A stretch of DNA of 64,000 nt from Malania oleifera (taxonomy: Eukaryota; Streptophyta; Magnoliopsida; Santalales; Ximeniaceae), in assembly GCF_029873635.1 (NCBI RefSeq), contig NC_080420.1:120226719-120290718 (forward strand), written 5' to 3'. The number at the start of each line of letters is the position of its first letter. Positions within the stretch are counted from its first letter, which is position 1. Position numbers and translations under genes: made by a program. Shown here one piece after another: positions 47,135 to 59,177 of the stretch. The notes under the pieces were generated by a model. The model was not told the origin of the DNA and made no database searches. It worked only from the letters and a program-made list of their open reading frames with translations.

Positions 47135-48420
47135 GCACAAGCCCTCACATATATTTTGGTGATAGATCCGCTAGGTGCTGCTGAAATGAGCCGCTAGTCA
47201 ATCCCAAATCTATAATTTGGGTGTTCAGTTCACACTCCTGAGATGGATTCTGATAAGGAGTGTTTTTTTAATTAATTTTTTCAAGAATAAAAAAATAAAA
47301 ATTAAAAAACTAGAAGCAAAAGCAGTTTACCACAACTGTTCATGACTACTCCTATTTAGTTTTGGTAAATAATTTTTCCTTTTTATTTATAGTTGTGTAG
47401 AGGATTATTAAAATAACACTATTTTTTTTCCTATTTTTTCCACGTTTATATAAAAAATTAGAAAAATATTAAAAAATGTTAAAATTAAAGAATAAATAAA
47501 AATTTTTATAATTTTTTTGAAATAAAAAAAAAATTTATATATTTTTAAGAACTGAACTGACTTGAAAATATCCCAATATCTTATTCTGAAATTCAAGACT
47601 GCAAACGAGTTAAGTTTTTTGTTTATTAAATTTTTAATTGAACAAGAGTTTAAGTCAAATTCAAATCAATCATGATCACACTTGCTCAAGCTTGTTTGTT
47701 TAGTAGTAGTTAGGGTTGACCTCAGTTTCGAATAGTTATTTTAAAGGCTTGTTCATTCGTCATCGGCCATCACAGGAGTGATGCAAAGAGAGAAGAAAGA
47801 ACCGGAGAGAGGAGTGAAAACGATAAACAAGAACTAGGGAGGGGCAATGATAGTATGTATGGATGCTCTTGAATGAGGTTCTACTCATTCTAGGGAGAGA
47901 AATCAAAATGCCCAATTTTAATTCTTAGTATTTAGTTTGCAAGAATCTTTTGAAATTTAAAAAAGCATAATAAGAAATTGGTTTATATTTTGATATAAAC
48001 TACTTAATAATAAAATTACTTATTATAAAACATAAGATAAAATGTAATAAATATTGAAATATAGTCATAGAAAAATAGAACGAGAACAAGAAATATAATA
48101 TGCAAAGTATAACGAAAAGTAGATGATAACAATGATATTAATATTAAGAAAAATTAATAATAATATAAATCATATGTTAATTATTGATTTATGATATTGT
48201 CATTTCTTATTAAACTATATAAGTTTTTGTATTGCATAGTGCATTAATTGACAAACTAAATTAACTCATTCTTGTGTTTATATATATATACCAATCATTC
48301 AATTCTATTTCGATTTCATTTTTATAAAATAAAAAAAAGAATTTGATATTCTATTTCTAATATAATATATTTTAATTTTAATTTCAATTCCAATTGTAAT
48401 ATGGATTTGAATGAAACGAT
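45111..48420. other. Intergenic, no gene recognised
   Basis: A minus-strand open stretch at about 46059-45778 (93 codons) has no recognised domain. The region 46490-46880 has retroelement-like composition without identifiable ends. (CT)n sits at 47101-47130. 47270-48400 is extremely AT-rich. No RNA gene is found. Confidence 0.5.
47101..47130 (+). repeat. (TC)n microsatellite
   Basis: A 30 bp uninterrupted TC run. Confidence 0.95.
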
Positions 48421-48435
48421 TCGGGTTGTGAACCA

Positions 48436-48525
48436 TTTGGGCCCATTGCGCGTAACCAGTGCATGTGATTCTATGGCCCATCTCTTTTTGGACCGAAAAT
48501 TTTTGCAGTGAGCCGGTGGCCCATA
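48436..48525 (+). promoter_or_regulatory. Site II (TGGGCC/T) cluster upstream of mtSSB
   Basis: Three TGGGCC-type motifs lie about 140-230 bp before the start codon: TTTGGGCCCATT (about 48436-48447, which reads on both strands), ATGGCCCATC (about 48474) and GTGGCCCATA (about 48516). Site II elements bind TCP factors and are enriched in promoters of plant nuclear genes for mitochondrial and ribosomal proteins. An AAACCC telo-like motif lies at about 48617. Confidence 0.65.
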
Positions 48526-48665
48526 TTGCCCGAACCGGGTCCAAGCCTGAGACACAACGGCCGACCCGGTCTGCATCCCATGTGTTCATTCTAAGTTTCT
48601 AACTTCTAATTTCTAAAACCCTTCTTCTACCCTCCTCCACTCCCCTAATTTTGTTTCTTCCCGCA

Positions 48666-48747
48666 ATGAGTTCAGTCGCTGCTAGAATTGTGAAGTTTCT
48701 GAGAGTCTCCTCTCCCGCGAAAGACGGCTCTTCATTAGGTCACTCTG

Positions 48748-48799
<52 letters not shown>

Positions 48800-51700
48800 G
48801 TTAGTTTGGATGTTCTAAGGGGACTTTAGTCGAACAATTGGTAGACACAACGTAATTTGTATCGGATATTCTTAACTTAACAAATTTTTTAAGTGGGTGT
48901 GTTGGTTTGTGATTAATTTCTAGCGGTGGGCGTGCAAAGGAGCTCAAGGTCATGGTGCTCTACTGTGTCATTCGATGGCGAGAATGATGCTGCCAAGAAC
49001 AACGAAGGAGAAGTTGATTTTGATGATTTTCTCGGTGACAAGCAAGAATTACAACCCCAAGGGGTGGATCCCAGAAGGGGCTGGGGTTTCCGTGGCGTGC
49101 ACAAGGTATTTGATATTTGGATTGACTGAAGAATTAAGTGAGGTTTTGACTGATGTTATTGTTATATTTTTGTATCCATTGGTTGTGTTTGGTTTGTATT
49201 TGAAGGAACATATCCAAATCCAGTACTAATATTGAGCCATTAGAAAAGAGTTGAGAATGACTAGAAATGGTAGATAGGATCACCTTTGAATTTTCATTTA
49301 GCGATTCTGCTTTAATGAATATTGAGCCATTAAAAATGATAGTTTGTTTGAAGTGCTTTTTTTTTTTTTTTGCAATTCTTCTGTCATTGCCCGTGGATTT
49401 GTATAAAATGTGCTATGTGAATATATAATAGATACTAGCACCATTCAATTTCTATCAAACATCCTAACTCATCCATGGCCTCCTTTTTCTCATCAAGAAA
49501 ATGTAGGACAAGAAACAAAATAAAATTTGAGTGTTAAGATTTTTCCTAGTTAGGAAAGATTGTGCTACATAAATATATAATACACAACATAACTATTCAA
49601 TTTCCGTGGAATATCTTTACCTTCCTTGTGTTCCAAAATGATATATATATATATAGAAATTGAAGTTTGACAATTAAAATTTCTAGGTAATGAAAAGAAA
49701 ATTTTAAAAATTGTGCTTTAACCAATATTCAATTGTTAAAGCTTGATATACATTGTTGGCTCACAATCTAACTGCTTAAGCTTTTAGGTGAAGTGGTTAT
49801 CTAACCTAGTATCAGAGTTGGGTTCTAGTCTTGTTGACGTCGTTTATTTTGTGGTGTTTAAAAAATTGTTATATTCCCTATAATGGGTGTTGTTTATCGT
49901 GTGTTTATATCGTCATGTGTCATCGGGCTACTCGTGTGGGGGAGTGTTAAAGTTTGATATGCATTGTTGTCCTACAATCTAACAACTTAAAATTTTAGGT
50001 GAAGTGGTAATCTAACATCAATAATCCAAAAAAGGCTACCTCATGGGGTAGGATATTTGACACGGTCACATGAGGCTTTCCCCTGAGTATTTTAGCAGGC
50101 CCAAAAGTGCTACTGTACGTGAGCATGGACGCATGTGCACACCAGATAAAACGTGTCAATTGTATTGGCTTATACTCATGATAAAAAGGCTAAAAAATTC
50201 AAATCAAATGTCCCATGTTTTGGTTTTGTCCAAGAAAACAGAAATCTTAATATCCCCCTTGGTAAAGAAACATAATACATGAAATTTGCATCCCTTTGGA
50301 TAAGAAGCTATGCTGTTCTAAACATCTTATCTTGTTCCCTTTCCTGAAGCTATTTGGAAAAGAATTGGCAGGCTTCTAGAAAGGTCATGCTATATGGATA
50401 TTATATGTGTACTTGTTGGTAATTTTTTTGTTTTCCTCTTTTGAATATCTATATCTTCATTGTTGCTGCTGACTTTTTGGAATTTTGAAAAGGCTTTTGA
50501 TAGCTAACAAGTATCTAGGGTTACAGTCACGTCTAAATGTGATAATCAATGATGGGAACTATGTATGTGTATAAATAGATGAAATTAAATTAGGTTTAAT
50601 AAAAATTTTAGACTTGAAACTTTACCAGAATCTCAGAGCATGTTTAGTAAAAGTTTTGGATGCAAGACACAGAGGGCACACAAAATTCGTGTTTTGGGTT
50701 AAGTGTTTTAAAAAATTATCTTCGGGAACTTATCCAAAAACACCTTAAAAAATATAGGTTTTTAGGAAATGATTTTAAGTTTTTTTTTTCGTATAAGCTT
50801 TCCTAGATACAATGAAAAGATGGGGTATTGGCTATAAGTGACGTATAACTCACTTTTTAATAATAAAAATTATTATTATCATTATTATTATTATCATCAT
50901 CATCATCATCAACAACAAATACCACTTGGATCAACCTTAACCAAATGTACTTTCACTGTTTTCATTTTCGGGAACAATTTGAAAAATAGCCAACCAAACA
51001 CATCTTTGAATATAAAAAATACATGATACTATCCCTTGTTTTTTATTTTTGAGAACAACAATACAAAAACTTCTTTTTGGATCTGTAACCAAACAGGCCC
51101 TTACATTCCATGTATCAAATTCCACGTTTAGAATGTCAATTAAAGCTTTTGAATTAGATTCAATTAAGTTAGAGCCACCAATATAAGCATTTAGTTTGAT
51201 ACCATGTAGCTTAGCTCTGCACTCTCCAACTGGATTAGGGTGTCCCGTGTTCTATCAAATGAAAGTTTTGTCTCATGTTGCAGTGTTTTTATACAGGCAA
51301 TTATTTGTGGCAAGGTTGGGCTAGCCCCTCTTCAGAAGATCTTGAGAAATGGCAAAACTGTGACCATATTTACAGTTGGAACAGGAGGCATGTTTGACCA
51401 AAGGGTTGTGGGAGCAAAAGACTTGCCAAAACCAGCTCAGTGGCATCGAATTGCAGTGCATAATGGACCACTAGGGGCTTATGCTGTTCAACAACTTGTG
51501 AAGAAGTATATCCCAACTCATTTAATACAATTGTTTTTTATTTCTACAGTTTTTGTCTCATGAATGGAGGATTTATGCAGCTCTTCAGTTTATGTTGAAG
51601 GTGACATTGAAACTAGAGTCTACAATGACAGCATCAATGGTGAAGTAAAAAATGTTCCAGAGATATGTGTGCGTCATGATGGTATGCTAAACAGATGATC

Positions 51701-54700
51701 TCTTTCACAATGATATTTCATTTATCCTTCCTTATAGAAGACCAGTAGCATTGGTTCTCAGTAGCGTTGTGATGGTATGTTAAACAGATTATCTCTTTTA
51801 CAATGATATTTCATTTATCCTTCCATATAGAAGACCAGTAGCATTGGTTCTTAGTGGTCTCTTTTACTATCTAGTTTGCCCCTTAGTGGAAAAGTAGCAA
51901 CTAATTTCTATGATCTGTTGCAAATGGTTAAGCTGTTTTATCAGGTTTAAGCTGAGCTTTGAGGTGCTGCATTTCTGTTCTTTCTTTTGGAAAGCTGGAG
52001 AGAATGTCGACATGTGCTCAATCATTTGCATTAGCTCCTCATGCAATCTTTGGATATGATTTTGTTGGATATTTTTGAAACCAAAGACTAAAGATAATGA
52101 GAGAAACTGATTTAGAGACTGTAGAAGGCTAATTTTTATTGAGCAACAAACTATATATTTAACAGCATAATGAAAACTGAATTGCAGAAAAATCTGCTAA
52201 AACTGAACTGCAGAATAATATGCTACATGTTGAGCATAATAGCTAAGTGCCTAAAAATCAGCATGAAGAAATGATTATAATCCTTAAGAATAGCAACTAA
52301 TAAAACTGATCCAGCTCCTAAAGAATAGCAACTAATAAAACTGATCCAGCTCCTAAAGAATAGCTACAAATAAAATTGATTCAGCTTCATGAGTTACTCC
52401 AGTCAACACTCCTCCTTGACATCCACTTGGTGTATAACCCAGCCTTTTTATGCAGCAAGAGCCAGCAACGTCCTTATGGTATCCAACCTGGAAACTGGGG
52501 CAAAAGTTTCAGAAAAATCTACCCTAAACATCTGGGCATATCCCTTGACAACAAGTCTTGCCTTGTACTTGTTTACAGAACCATCAGGATTGAGCTTGGT
52601 CCTATAAACCCACTTGACTTCTATAGCTTTCTTGTGTTTTGGTCTGTCCACCAACTCCCATGTCTGGTTCTTTTTAAGCATCTTTAGCTCCTCCTTCATT
52701 GCAGCTATCAACTTCTGATCAGTTGCAGCTTTTTCATACCCTATAGGCTCCATTACAGCAACATTACACCTCTGATAAATGTTAGAGAGTGATCTGGTTC
52801 CTCTAACAGGTTCATCATCCATATCATCGTTCTCCTCCTAAACCTCAAGCTTCTTGTCATTCTCCCAACTCCAGTTATCTAACTCAAGGAATTCTACATC
52901 CTTGCTGACAATTATTTTGTTGTTTTGTGGTATGTAGATCCTGTAAGCCTTTGAAAATGAGCTATAGCATACAAAAATCCGATATTCTACTTTTGTGTCC
53001 AATTTGTCTCTCTTTACTTGAGGGATGTAAGAGAAACATAGGCAACCAAATGTCTTCAGATTAAGTAACTTTGGTTTATAGCCATACCATGCTTCAAATA
53101 GAGTTTTTTTCAGCAAAGCTTTTGTTGGCGATTTGTTTAGCAGAAAAACTGCTGTATTTACAGCCTCGGCCCAAAATTTCTCCAGCAGCCCTTTATCATG
53201 AAGCAAGCTCCTTGTCATCTCCATAATTGTTCGATTTTTCCTCTCTACAACACCATTCCGTTGAGGAGTGTAAAGTGCTGTTAATTGATGTTCGATGCCT
53301 GCATCTTCACAAAACTTTGCTAAATTTTTTAGCGGTATATTCAGTTGCATTATTAGACCTGATCACCTGCATTTTGCATCTGCTTTGAGTTTCAACCGAA
53401 GCTTTAAACTTCCTGAAGATGTCAGCAACCTCAGATTTAAGCTTCATAAAATAAATCTAGTACATTCTAGAGTAATCATCAATGAAAGCTATGTAATACT
53501 TACTGTCATTCAATGATGGTGTTTTCATTGGTCCTCCCACATCTGTGTGTATTAATTGCAGCCTCTGTGTAGCCCTCCAAGCCTTGTTTTGTTGATTAGG
53601 AAGTCTGGTTTGCTTCCCATACTGACAGGCAGCACATTTAGGACGCTCCTCCTCTAATTCAGTCAAGCATTTCACCAGATTGTTCTTCTTCATGAAAAGT
53701 AAAGCGGCATGATGGAAATGCCCCAATCTCTTGGGCCAAAGCACTGTATTGCTATCTTCTTTGTGTACAGCAACCTGCTTCTCTTTCATCAAATCCAAGG
53801 CAAAGCTTTTGCCTTTCATTTGAACTTTGAATACCTCCATGCCTTTTGTATTTGTAATCACACAGTTTTTGTCTTCAAACAGCACCTTGTAGCCTTTCTC
53901 CAACAATCGAGTAACACTCAAAAGGTTTTGATTGATTTCAGGAACATATAAAACATTAGAAATAAATTTCAGACCAGTGTGGCCTTCAATCGCTTCTGTT
54001 CCTTTGCCTTTTACTGCAATGTGTGCTCCATTTTCAATTTTGACTTTAGAAATAGCAATCTTGTCAAGCTCTCTGAAGAGCTCTCGATCACAAGTCATGT
54101 GGTTTGTACACCCACTATCTATAAGCCAGCTTTCTGTGGAGCTGTTGGTGGCAAAGCATGATACCACAAAAAATTGCTCCTCTTGAGGTTGATCCTTAGT
54201 AGCCTTGGCTTCTCCTTGTTGTTGTTGAGTCTTGCATATCTTTTTCATATGCCCTAAATGACCACACTTGTGACATCCTGCATCTGGCTTCCACCAACAC
54301 TTATTTTGTGGATGATTGTTTTTTTTTTTTTTTTGCAGTAAGAGCAAGGTGGAAAGACTTGAGTGTTGCTGCTTTGGCTATTTTTTTTGTTGCTTGCATA
54401 ACCTCCATGCTTGTTTTTGTTTTGTTTTGTTTGGTTTTGCCACTATTGTTGTTTTGTGATTTGGCTTGAAAAGCACCCTCCACAGATCCTTCTTGTCTCA
54501 TAAGCCTCCTTTGTTCTTGTGCCTATAGTGTATTCAACAATTCTGCCAAGATAATGCTTGACAGATCTTTTGAGTTTTCCAAAGATGAAATTGTAGCCTC
54601 AAACTTTTAAGGAATTGTGACTAGGACCTTTTGATTTTTGAACAATTCTAGAATCAGAAAAATCAGTACCAAGGAATGTTACCTTGTTGACAATGCCAAG

Positions 54701-56781
54701 AAGTCTGTCCGAATATTTCGTGACTGTTTCTGATTCTTTCATCTTTTGCATCTCAAATTCTCGGATCAAATTCAGCACTTGCATCCCTTTAACCCTTTCA
54801 TTTCCCTTATATTCTTGCCTCAAAAAATCCCAAATTTCCTTGGCTGATTTCAGTGTCATTATTCTAGTAAAAATGGTGGATGAGATTGCTGCAAACAAGG
54901 TTGCTCTTGCTTTTGATTTTCTTTGCTTCATCTCCTTTTGATTTTTGATTTGTGCAAGAGTTGGATTGTTTGGCAGGGGTGGAACTTCATATACCTGTTC
55001 AGCAGCTTCCCATAGATCATTAGCATCAAGATAGGCTTCCATTCTTACCCACATCTGATAATTTGTTCCATCAAACACTGGAGGTGCTATTGCAGTGAAT
55101 GAATTTCTGAATTCATTCTGAATAGGTTGTTGTGTTTGAGCTCTCTCAATCTCACAGGTTCCTCAAGACTATAGCTCTGATATCAATCTGTTGGATATTT
55201 TTGAAAACAAAGACTAAGGATAATGAGAGAAGCTGATTTAGAGACTGCAGAAGGCTAATTTTTATTGAGCAACAAACTATCTATTTATACAACATAATGA
55301 AAAATGAATTGCAGAAAAATCTGTACATGTTGAGCATAACAGCTAAGTGTCTAAAAATCAGCATGAAGAAATGGTTATAATCGTAAAGAATAGCAACAAA
55401 TAAAACTTACTCAGCTCCTAAAGAATAGCAACTAATAAAACTGATCCAGCTCCTAAAGAATAGCAACAAATAAAACTGATTCAGCTTCATGAGTCACACA
55501 AGTTAACAGGTTCTCAGATTTGTTGATGAGGATGGATGTGATATCGAAGTTGTTCTCGAAATTGTTGGCCAACTCTCTCTGGCTATCCATAATTTGCTAG
55601 AGCATTCTATTCTAGGCTATGACATTTTCTGACTGTCAATTGAGAGTTGCCTCATATATGATGACCATTGGCCTATCCCAAATTTGTAACATTATTACAT
55701 TTTTAACAACATTGTGATTCTTCATTGAAGATTAATTTAGACCCTGAACCCCGCATAATATTCTTGGATAAATGCATGATATTATTGGCAATAAAGTATT
55801 TGTCATGTGCTGCAAATGCTGTTGGTAGTTTGCTAAATCAGCATTTGCTACCTATATACTATGATTCAGCCGACCTTGTTAAGGAGGGTGGATATTCCAG
55901 TTTCAATGTGTTTATTTATTTGTAACATTTTCCATCCACATTAGAATCATAATGATGCCCTCCTTAAGTTCAATTTTCCATTAATTAAAATGAAGAGCAG
56001 ATCAGCAGAATAAGATTTGCCCTTAATTGGTGATTCTTGGGGTACATATGCCAACTTGAATCTTGTGCGACATTGAGTTCCTTAGGTAATGTTATAAATC
56101 TGCATGTTTGTTTTTATAGTATTTTCGTTTCTCAATCTTGTACAGAATAAATTGGGAAGATAATAGAGATTATTTGTTTTTCTAGAACCTGCCCCACATA
56201 TTAACGTGGGTAGCTATTTAACTATAACCAAAAATGCACACAGCAACACAGACATTGGTTTCTATATGTCTTAAAGTGTCCATATTACGAATCTCAAATA
56301 AATAAATAATAAAGCTGTGGAACTGTAAATACAGCCTTGGTTATGGTTTGCAAGTGGCTCTTGAGGGTAAATTTTGAATTTCCTGGTTATGTAGATGGGA
56401 TAGTCATTAAATTATGTGGACGTTTGAATGAAACCCTTACCATGCTTGCTTTGTTTATTACCATTGCAGGGAAGATTCGCCTCATAAAGACGGGCGAAAG
56501 TGTCAGCAATATTTCCTTCGAGGAACTGCGTAAGTTTTCTGTTTGTATAAATATTTGCAAATTATAAGTGACAGAAGCTGGGTGGGGATTGCAAGAGCAG
56601 AGCTCTACCAACTGAGCTATATCCCCCTGAGCCAAGTGGGGAAAATACTAATTTTCTGAAAGATTGCCATCATTTTCCAATGGAAGTTTGGTCATTCAAT
56701 GTATATATACCCTCTCATTTATTTGTCTTGTGGTTGATGTGCTCTCATTTTATTTTCCTGCCAGGGGAGGGATTGTTTTAG
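48666..56781 (+). CDS. mtSSB: Mitochondrial single-stranded DNA-binding protein (213 aa, 6 exons)
   Basis: Plant homologue of bacterial SSB; it coats single-stranded DNA during replication and repair of mitochondrial DNA. Exons: 48666-48738, 48924-49105, 51297-51505, 51581-51681, 56470-56529, 56765-56781, all joining in frame (642 nt with stop). The N-terminus MSSVAARIVKFLRV is basic and serine-rich with no acidic residue until Asp20, as expected for mitochondrial targeting. The OB-fold spans about residues 82-195: GVHKAIICGKVG, AQWHRIAVHN (the SSB 'E/QWHR' block), NSSVYVEGDIETR, then GKIRLIKTGES; it ends EELREGLF, much like the Arabidopsis C-terminus. The acidic linker EGEVDFDDFLGDK lies at about 50-62. 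Intron 4 is 4.8 kb and carries an antisense copia; the last exon is only 17 nt. Reads as intact. Confidence 0.93.
48749..48796 (+). repeat. (CT)n microsatellite in mtSSB intron 1
   Basis: A 48 bp CT run starting 11 bases after the intron 1 donor (TTAG/GTCACT). Confidence 0.95.
49734..50017 (+). mobile_element. Complete 284 bp TRIM with TCAAT target duplication, in mtSSB intron 2
   Basis: Direct terminal repeats are 49734-49806 and 49945-50017, both 73 bp, beginning TGTTAAAG and ending TCTAACC / TCTAACA. TAGTATCAGAG (tRNA-Met primer site, one change from TGGTATCAGAG) directly follows the first repeat, and GTGTGGGGGAG (polypurine tract) directly precedes the second. Five flanking bases TCAAT are present on both sides (49729-49733 and 50018-50022). 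The core is about 138 bp and non-coding. All hallmarks of a terminal-repeat retrotransposon in miniature are present, so it looks structurally whole. Confidence 0.93.
51682..51867 (+). repeat. 93 bp tandem duplication including the intron 4 donor
   Basis: The block starting GTATGCTAAACAGATGATC at 51682 recurs at 51775 as GTATGTTAAACAGATTATC. Both continue through 'acaatgatatttcatttatc' and 'agaagaccagtagcattggt'. The copies differ at only a handful of positions. Both are preceded by GATG, so the exon-intron junction itself was copied. Confidence 0.9.
52063..52408 (-). repeat. 3' LTR of the mtSSB-intron copia
   Basis: TGTTGGATATTTTTG...AGTCAACA on the plus strand. It contains internally repeated 'cagctcctaaagaatagc' units (three copies). 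Confidence 0.9.
55189..55508 (-). repeat. 5' LTR of the mtSSB-intron copia
   Basis: TGTTGGATATTTTTG...AGTTAACA on the plus strand; the same 'cagctcctaaagaatagc' units are present. Confidence 0.9.
56590..56626 (-). pseudogene. trnA-UGC fragment: 5' half of plastid-type tRNA-Ala (UGC), in mtSSB intron 5
   Basis: The minus strand reads GGGGATATAGCTCAGTTGG followed by TAGAGCTCTGCTCTTGCA, the first exon of chloroplast trnA-UGC with one change as I remember it. It stops where the plastid gene's group II intron begins. The 3' half (anticodon-stem partner, T arm, acceptor partner) is absent, so it cannot be a functional tRNA. It fits a very short plastid-to-nucleus insertion or a spliced-site remnant within the 235 bp intron. 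Confidence 0.75.
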
Positions 56782-57000
56782 CAGGTGACTTTGGCATGTT
56801 GTGGAAATCTTATTCTCAAAAATGGGAGAGCAGCCTGAGGCTTCCAACTTTTGTGTGAAGAAAATTTATATTGTCATAGGTAGTCTGAGTTGTGTAACAT
56901 GGCAAAGACAAATGCCCTGTTGTTTGTTTGTAACCCTAGGCTTCATGGATGATTGAGCAAACTTCGTTGTTCTTTCACCTTATGTTTTACCTTAATGCCA
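56782..57000 (+). other. Probable 3' UTR of mtSSB
   Basis: Follows the TAG at 56779-56781. No second gene starts here. The polyadenylation site cannot be fixed. Confidence 0.4.
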
Positions 57001-58576
57001 TTGATTCTTTGTCCCATTGGCTCCATGCATGAAAGAGCTTGCTTGTTGATTGCTTTGAAAGCAAAAATTGCATTCATTGATTTCATAGTTACTGTCTCAT
57101 TAAGTACATATTATTTTGTGAATTGGAAAAGGAAGGAATCTATATTGATATATTACAATGATGTCTTCTCATTCTTCCAAAATCTAATTATAATTTTTAG
57201 GTAATTTAGTTCTTTTTTTAACAAAGGAAGATGTTACATGGGATTAAATTATTGGTTTTTAACTTATTTGAGATAATTCAAATAAGTAAGTCTTAATTCA
57301 AGAAAGATATTAGGGCAAGCCAGGGAGAGATGGCATGGCAGCCAACCAAAGTTTACAAAAGGGGTGCACAAAAGCCCAAGGTCTTATTTGGCATTGGCAA
57401 GATGAATTGGGACAAGTTTGAGAGGTCATTGAGTACGCTATAAGGCTAATTAATCTTTGCTTAAGCTGTTCTAGGGTTTAGAAAATTACTTTTATGTTTT
57501 AATTGTGGGCGCGATTTGATAATATGAACTTGGGCTAGAAGAGGGGGTTAAGAAGCAGAGGCATACATTAAGAGGATTGACTTACATTCATGAATAGGCT
57601 CAAGGGAGGGTTGAAAAGATTTGGAATTTGTAGAAAATTTTTACTAGGGTGTATGGCAAAACATTTAACAAAAATTAAAACTTGATTTAGACAGCATAGA
57701 AGTGTTTATGAATGATTTTTGAGTTTATTTAGAGATTTGAATAATTTTAAAGTACTAAAAAAATAGGACTTGTTTTAGTTATTAAAAATATTTCTCATTT
57801 TTCATTTCAGTTTTCATATATTTATTACAAAAGTATGACCTTATTTTTAAAAATTTTTTAACATTTATATGAAAATTAAAAAAAAAATTATAATATTTTC
57901 TAAGAATTTCTCAAGTTTTAAATATGTTGAAGTCCTCAAAGTCATGATGTGAGGGCACTTACTTAGTTGGTAATTACTCTGTAAATCGCATTAATAGTAA
58001 TAATGAAGTTTGAATGGTACAAAAAATAAACACACTTGCACATTAATGGCCCGAACAAAATATTTAATTAAGACCCTCACACATTTATGGGTCCTTTTGG
58101 GTTAATAACTAAACCCTTTAATAATTCAATTAGAATAGAAACCACTTTAGGAAATGGGAAGCCCTCCATAAGCAAACCATTGCCTTTAGAAATACTAAAC
58201 TAGGAAATTGGGGGATTATTGTGCTCTTAATTTAATTATCCCCAACTTAATGAAACATTTGAAGGAGAAGAATCTAATGGTGCACATTTAAGGGCGAGAT
58301 CTAATTAATGGTGGACAATTATTATTAATTAACCAACTTGCTATGCTTTTATTCTATGTTGAATACAATAATAACGTTCTTCGGGGTAATAACTCACTTA
58401 TCTACTTTTGTACGTAACTACTTAAATTTTTTTTTTTTTTTGCATTAACTCTGTCGTAAAAAATTGGTGTTGTTTTACTAAAATTTTGTTAAGAGATTGT
58501 TTTTTTTTTTTTACCATGGCATGGTGATCTGTGTGAATTATTCAAATTTTGATTCAAAAAAAGAATATATATTAAC
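57001..58576. other. Intergenic, no gene seen
   Basis: AT-rich, with homopolymer T runs near 58430 and 58500. No domain, RNA or element end is recognised. Confidence 0.5.
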
Positions 58577-59177
58577 TGTTGAGAATTTTACTTGTGAGTT
58601 TGTCTCACATTGAAAAAAGTGAGTAAATGATGGGTGCTTATATATATGATTGAGCCCAAGATCCAATAGGCTTTAAACTTTTGGGTTAAGTTGGTGCTCA
58701 CCCATGTGTATCAAGCATACCTTTGGACTCCTCTAGTTTTAGCAAGTGGTAACAGAGCTGACGATTCAAAACTCTGGGTGTGGGAATGTGTGATCGAGGC
58801 TAAAACGGATCATTTAAGCTGCCAAAATGGATCCAAATTGGGTCAAGACGTGGGAGGTAGAATTGGTTTGGAGGCGCCATTTGGAATACAATTCGAGACA
58901 TGTAAGACGGCCCACTTAAGCAAACATTGGAGAATTTGTCCCGTAAAGGAGAAGATGGCTTCCGTTCAATGGAGCCGGAGTAGTTGGAACTCACAAGTAA
59001 GAATGAGATTGTTGAGAATTCCACTTGTGAGTTTGTCCCACATTAGAAAAAGTGAGTAAATGATGGGTGCTTATATATATATGGTTGAGCCAAGATCCAA
59101 TAGGCTTAAACTTTTGGGTCAAGTTGGTGCTTACTCATGTGTATTAAACAAAACTTTGGACTCCTTCAGTTTTAGCA
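58577..59177 (+). mobile_element. TRIM-like element with 168 bp terminal repeats
   Basis: Direct repeats 58577-58744 and 59010-59177 (both 168 bp) begin TGTTGAGAATT and end GTTTTAGCA. TGGTAACAGAGC, a near match to the tRNA-Met primer site, lies two bases after the first. The 265 bp core is non-coding. No clear polypurine tract or target duplication is seen, and the right end abuts a copia RNase H piece. Both repeats share 'gtgagtttgtc(t/c)cacatt' and 'gtgagtaaatgatgggtgc'. Confidence 0.8.

Larger units (their letters stand above)
52063..55508 (-). mobile_element. Ty1/copia fossil, antisense in mtSSB intron 4
   Basis: LTRs are 52063-52408 (346 bp) and 55189-55508 (320 bp), TGTTGG...CAACA/TAACA. 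By eye, aligned parts differ by about 7-8 percent, suggesting an insertion a few million years old. On the minus strand: primer site TGATATCAGAGC next to the right LTR, gag (about 55078-54600), zinc knuckle CHKCGHLGHMKKIC and protease SWLIDSGCTNHMT (about 54290-54100), integrase with FIDDYSRMY (about 53700-52840), the start of reverse transcriptase (about 52800-52450), and a polypurine tract AAGGAGGAG next to the left LTR. It is incomplete and broken (a few breaks). Flanking bases GATTT / GGTTC are at best a decayed target duplication. Confidence 0.92.

Noticed and set aside
56590-56626. Functional tRNA gene
   Set aside because: Only the 5' half is present; no T arm or 3' acceptor strand follows.
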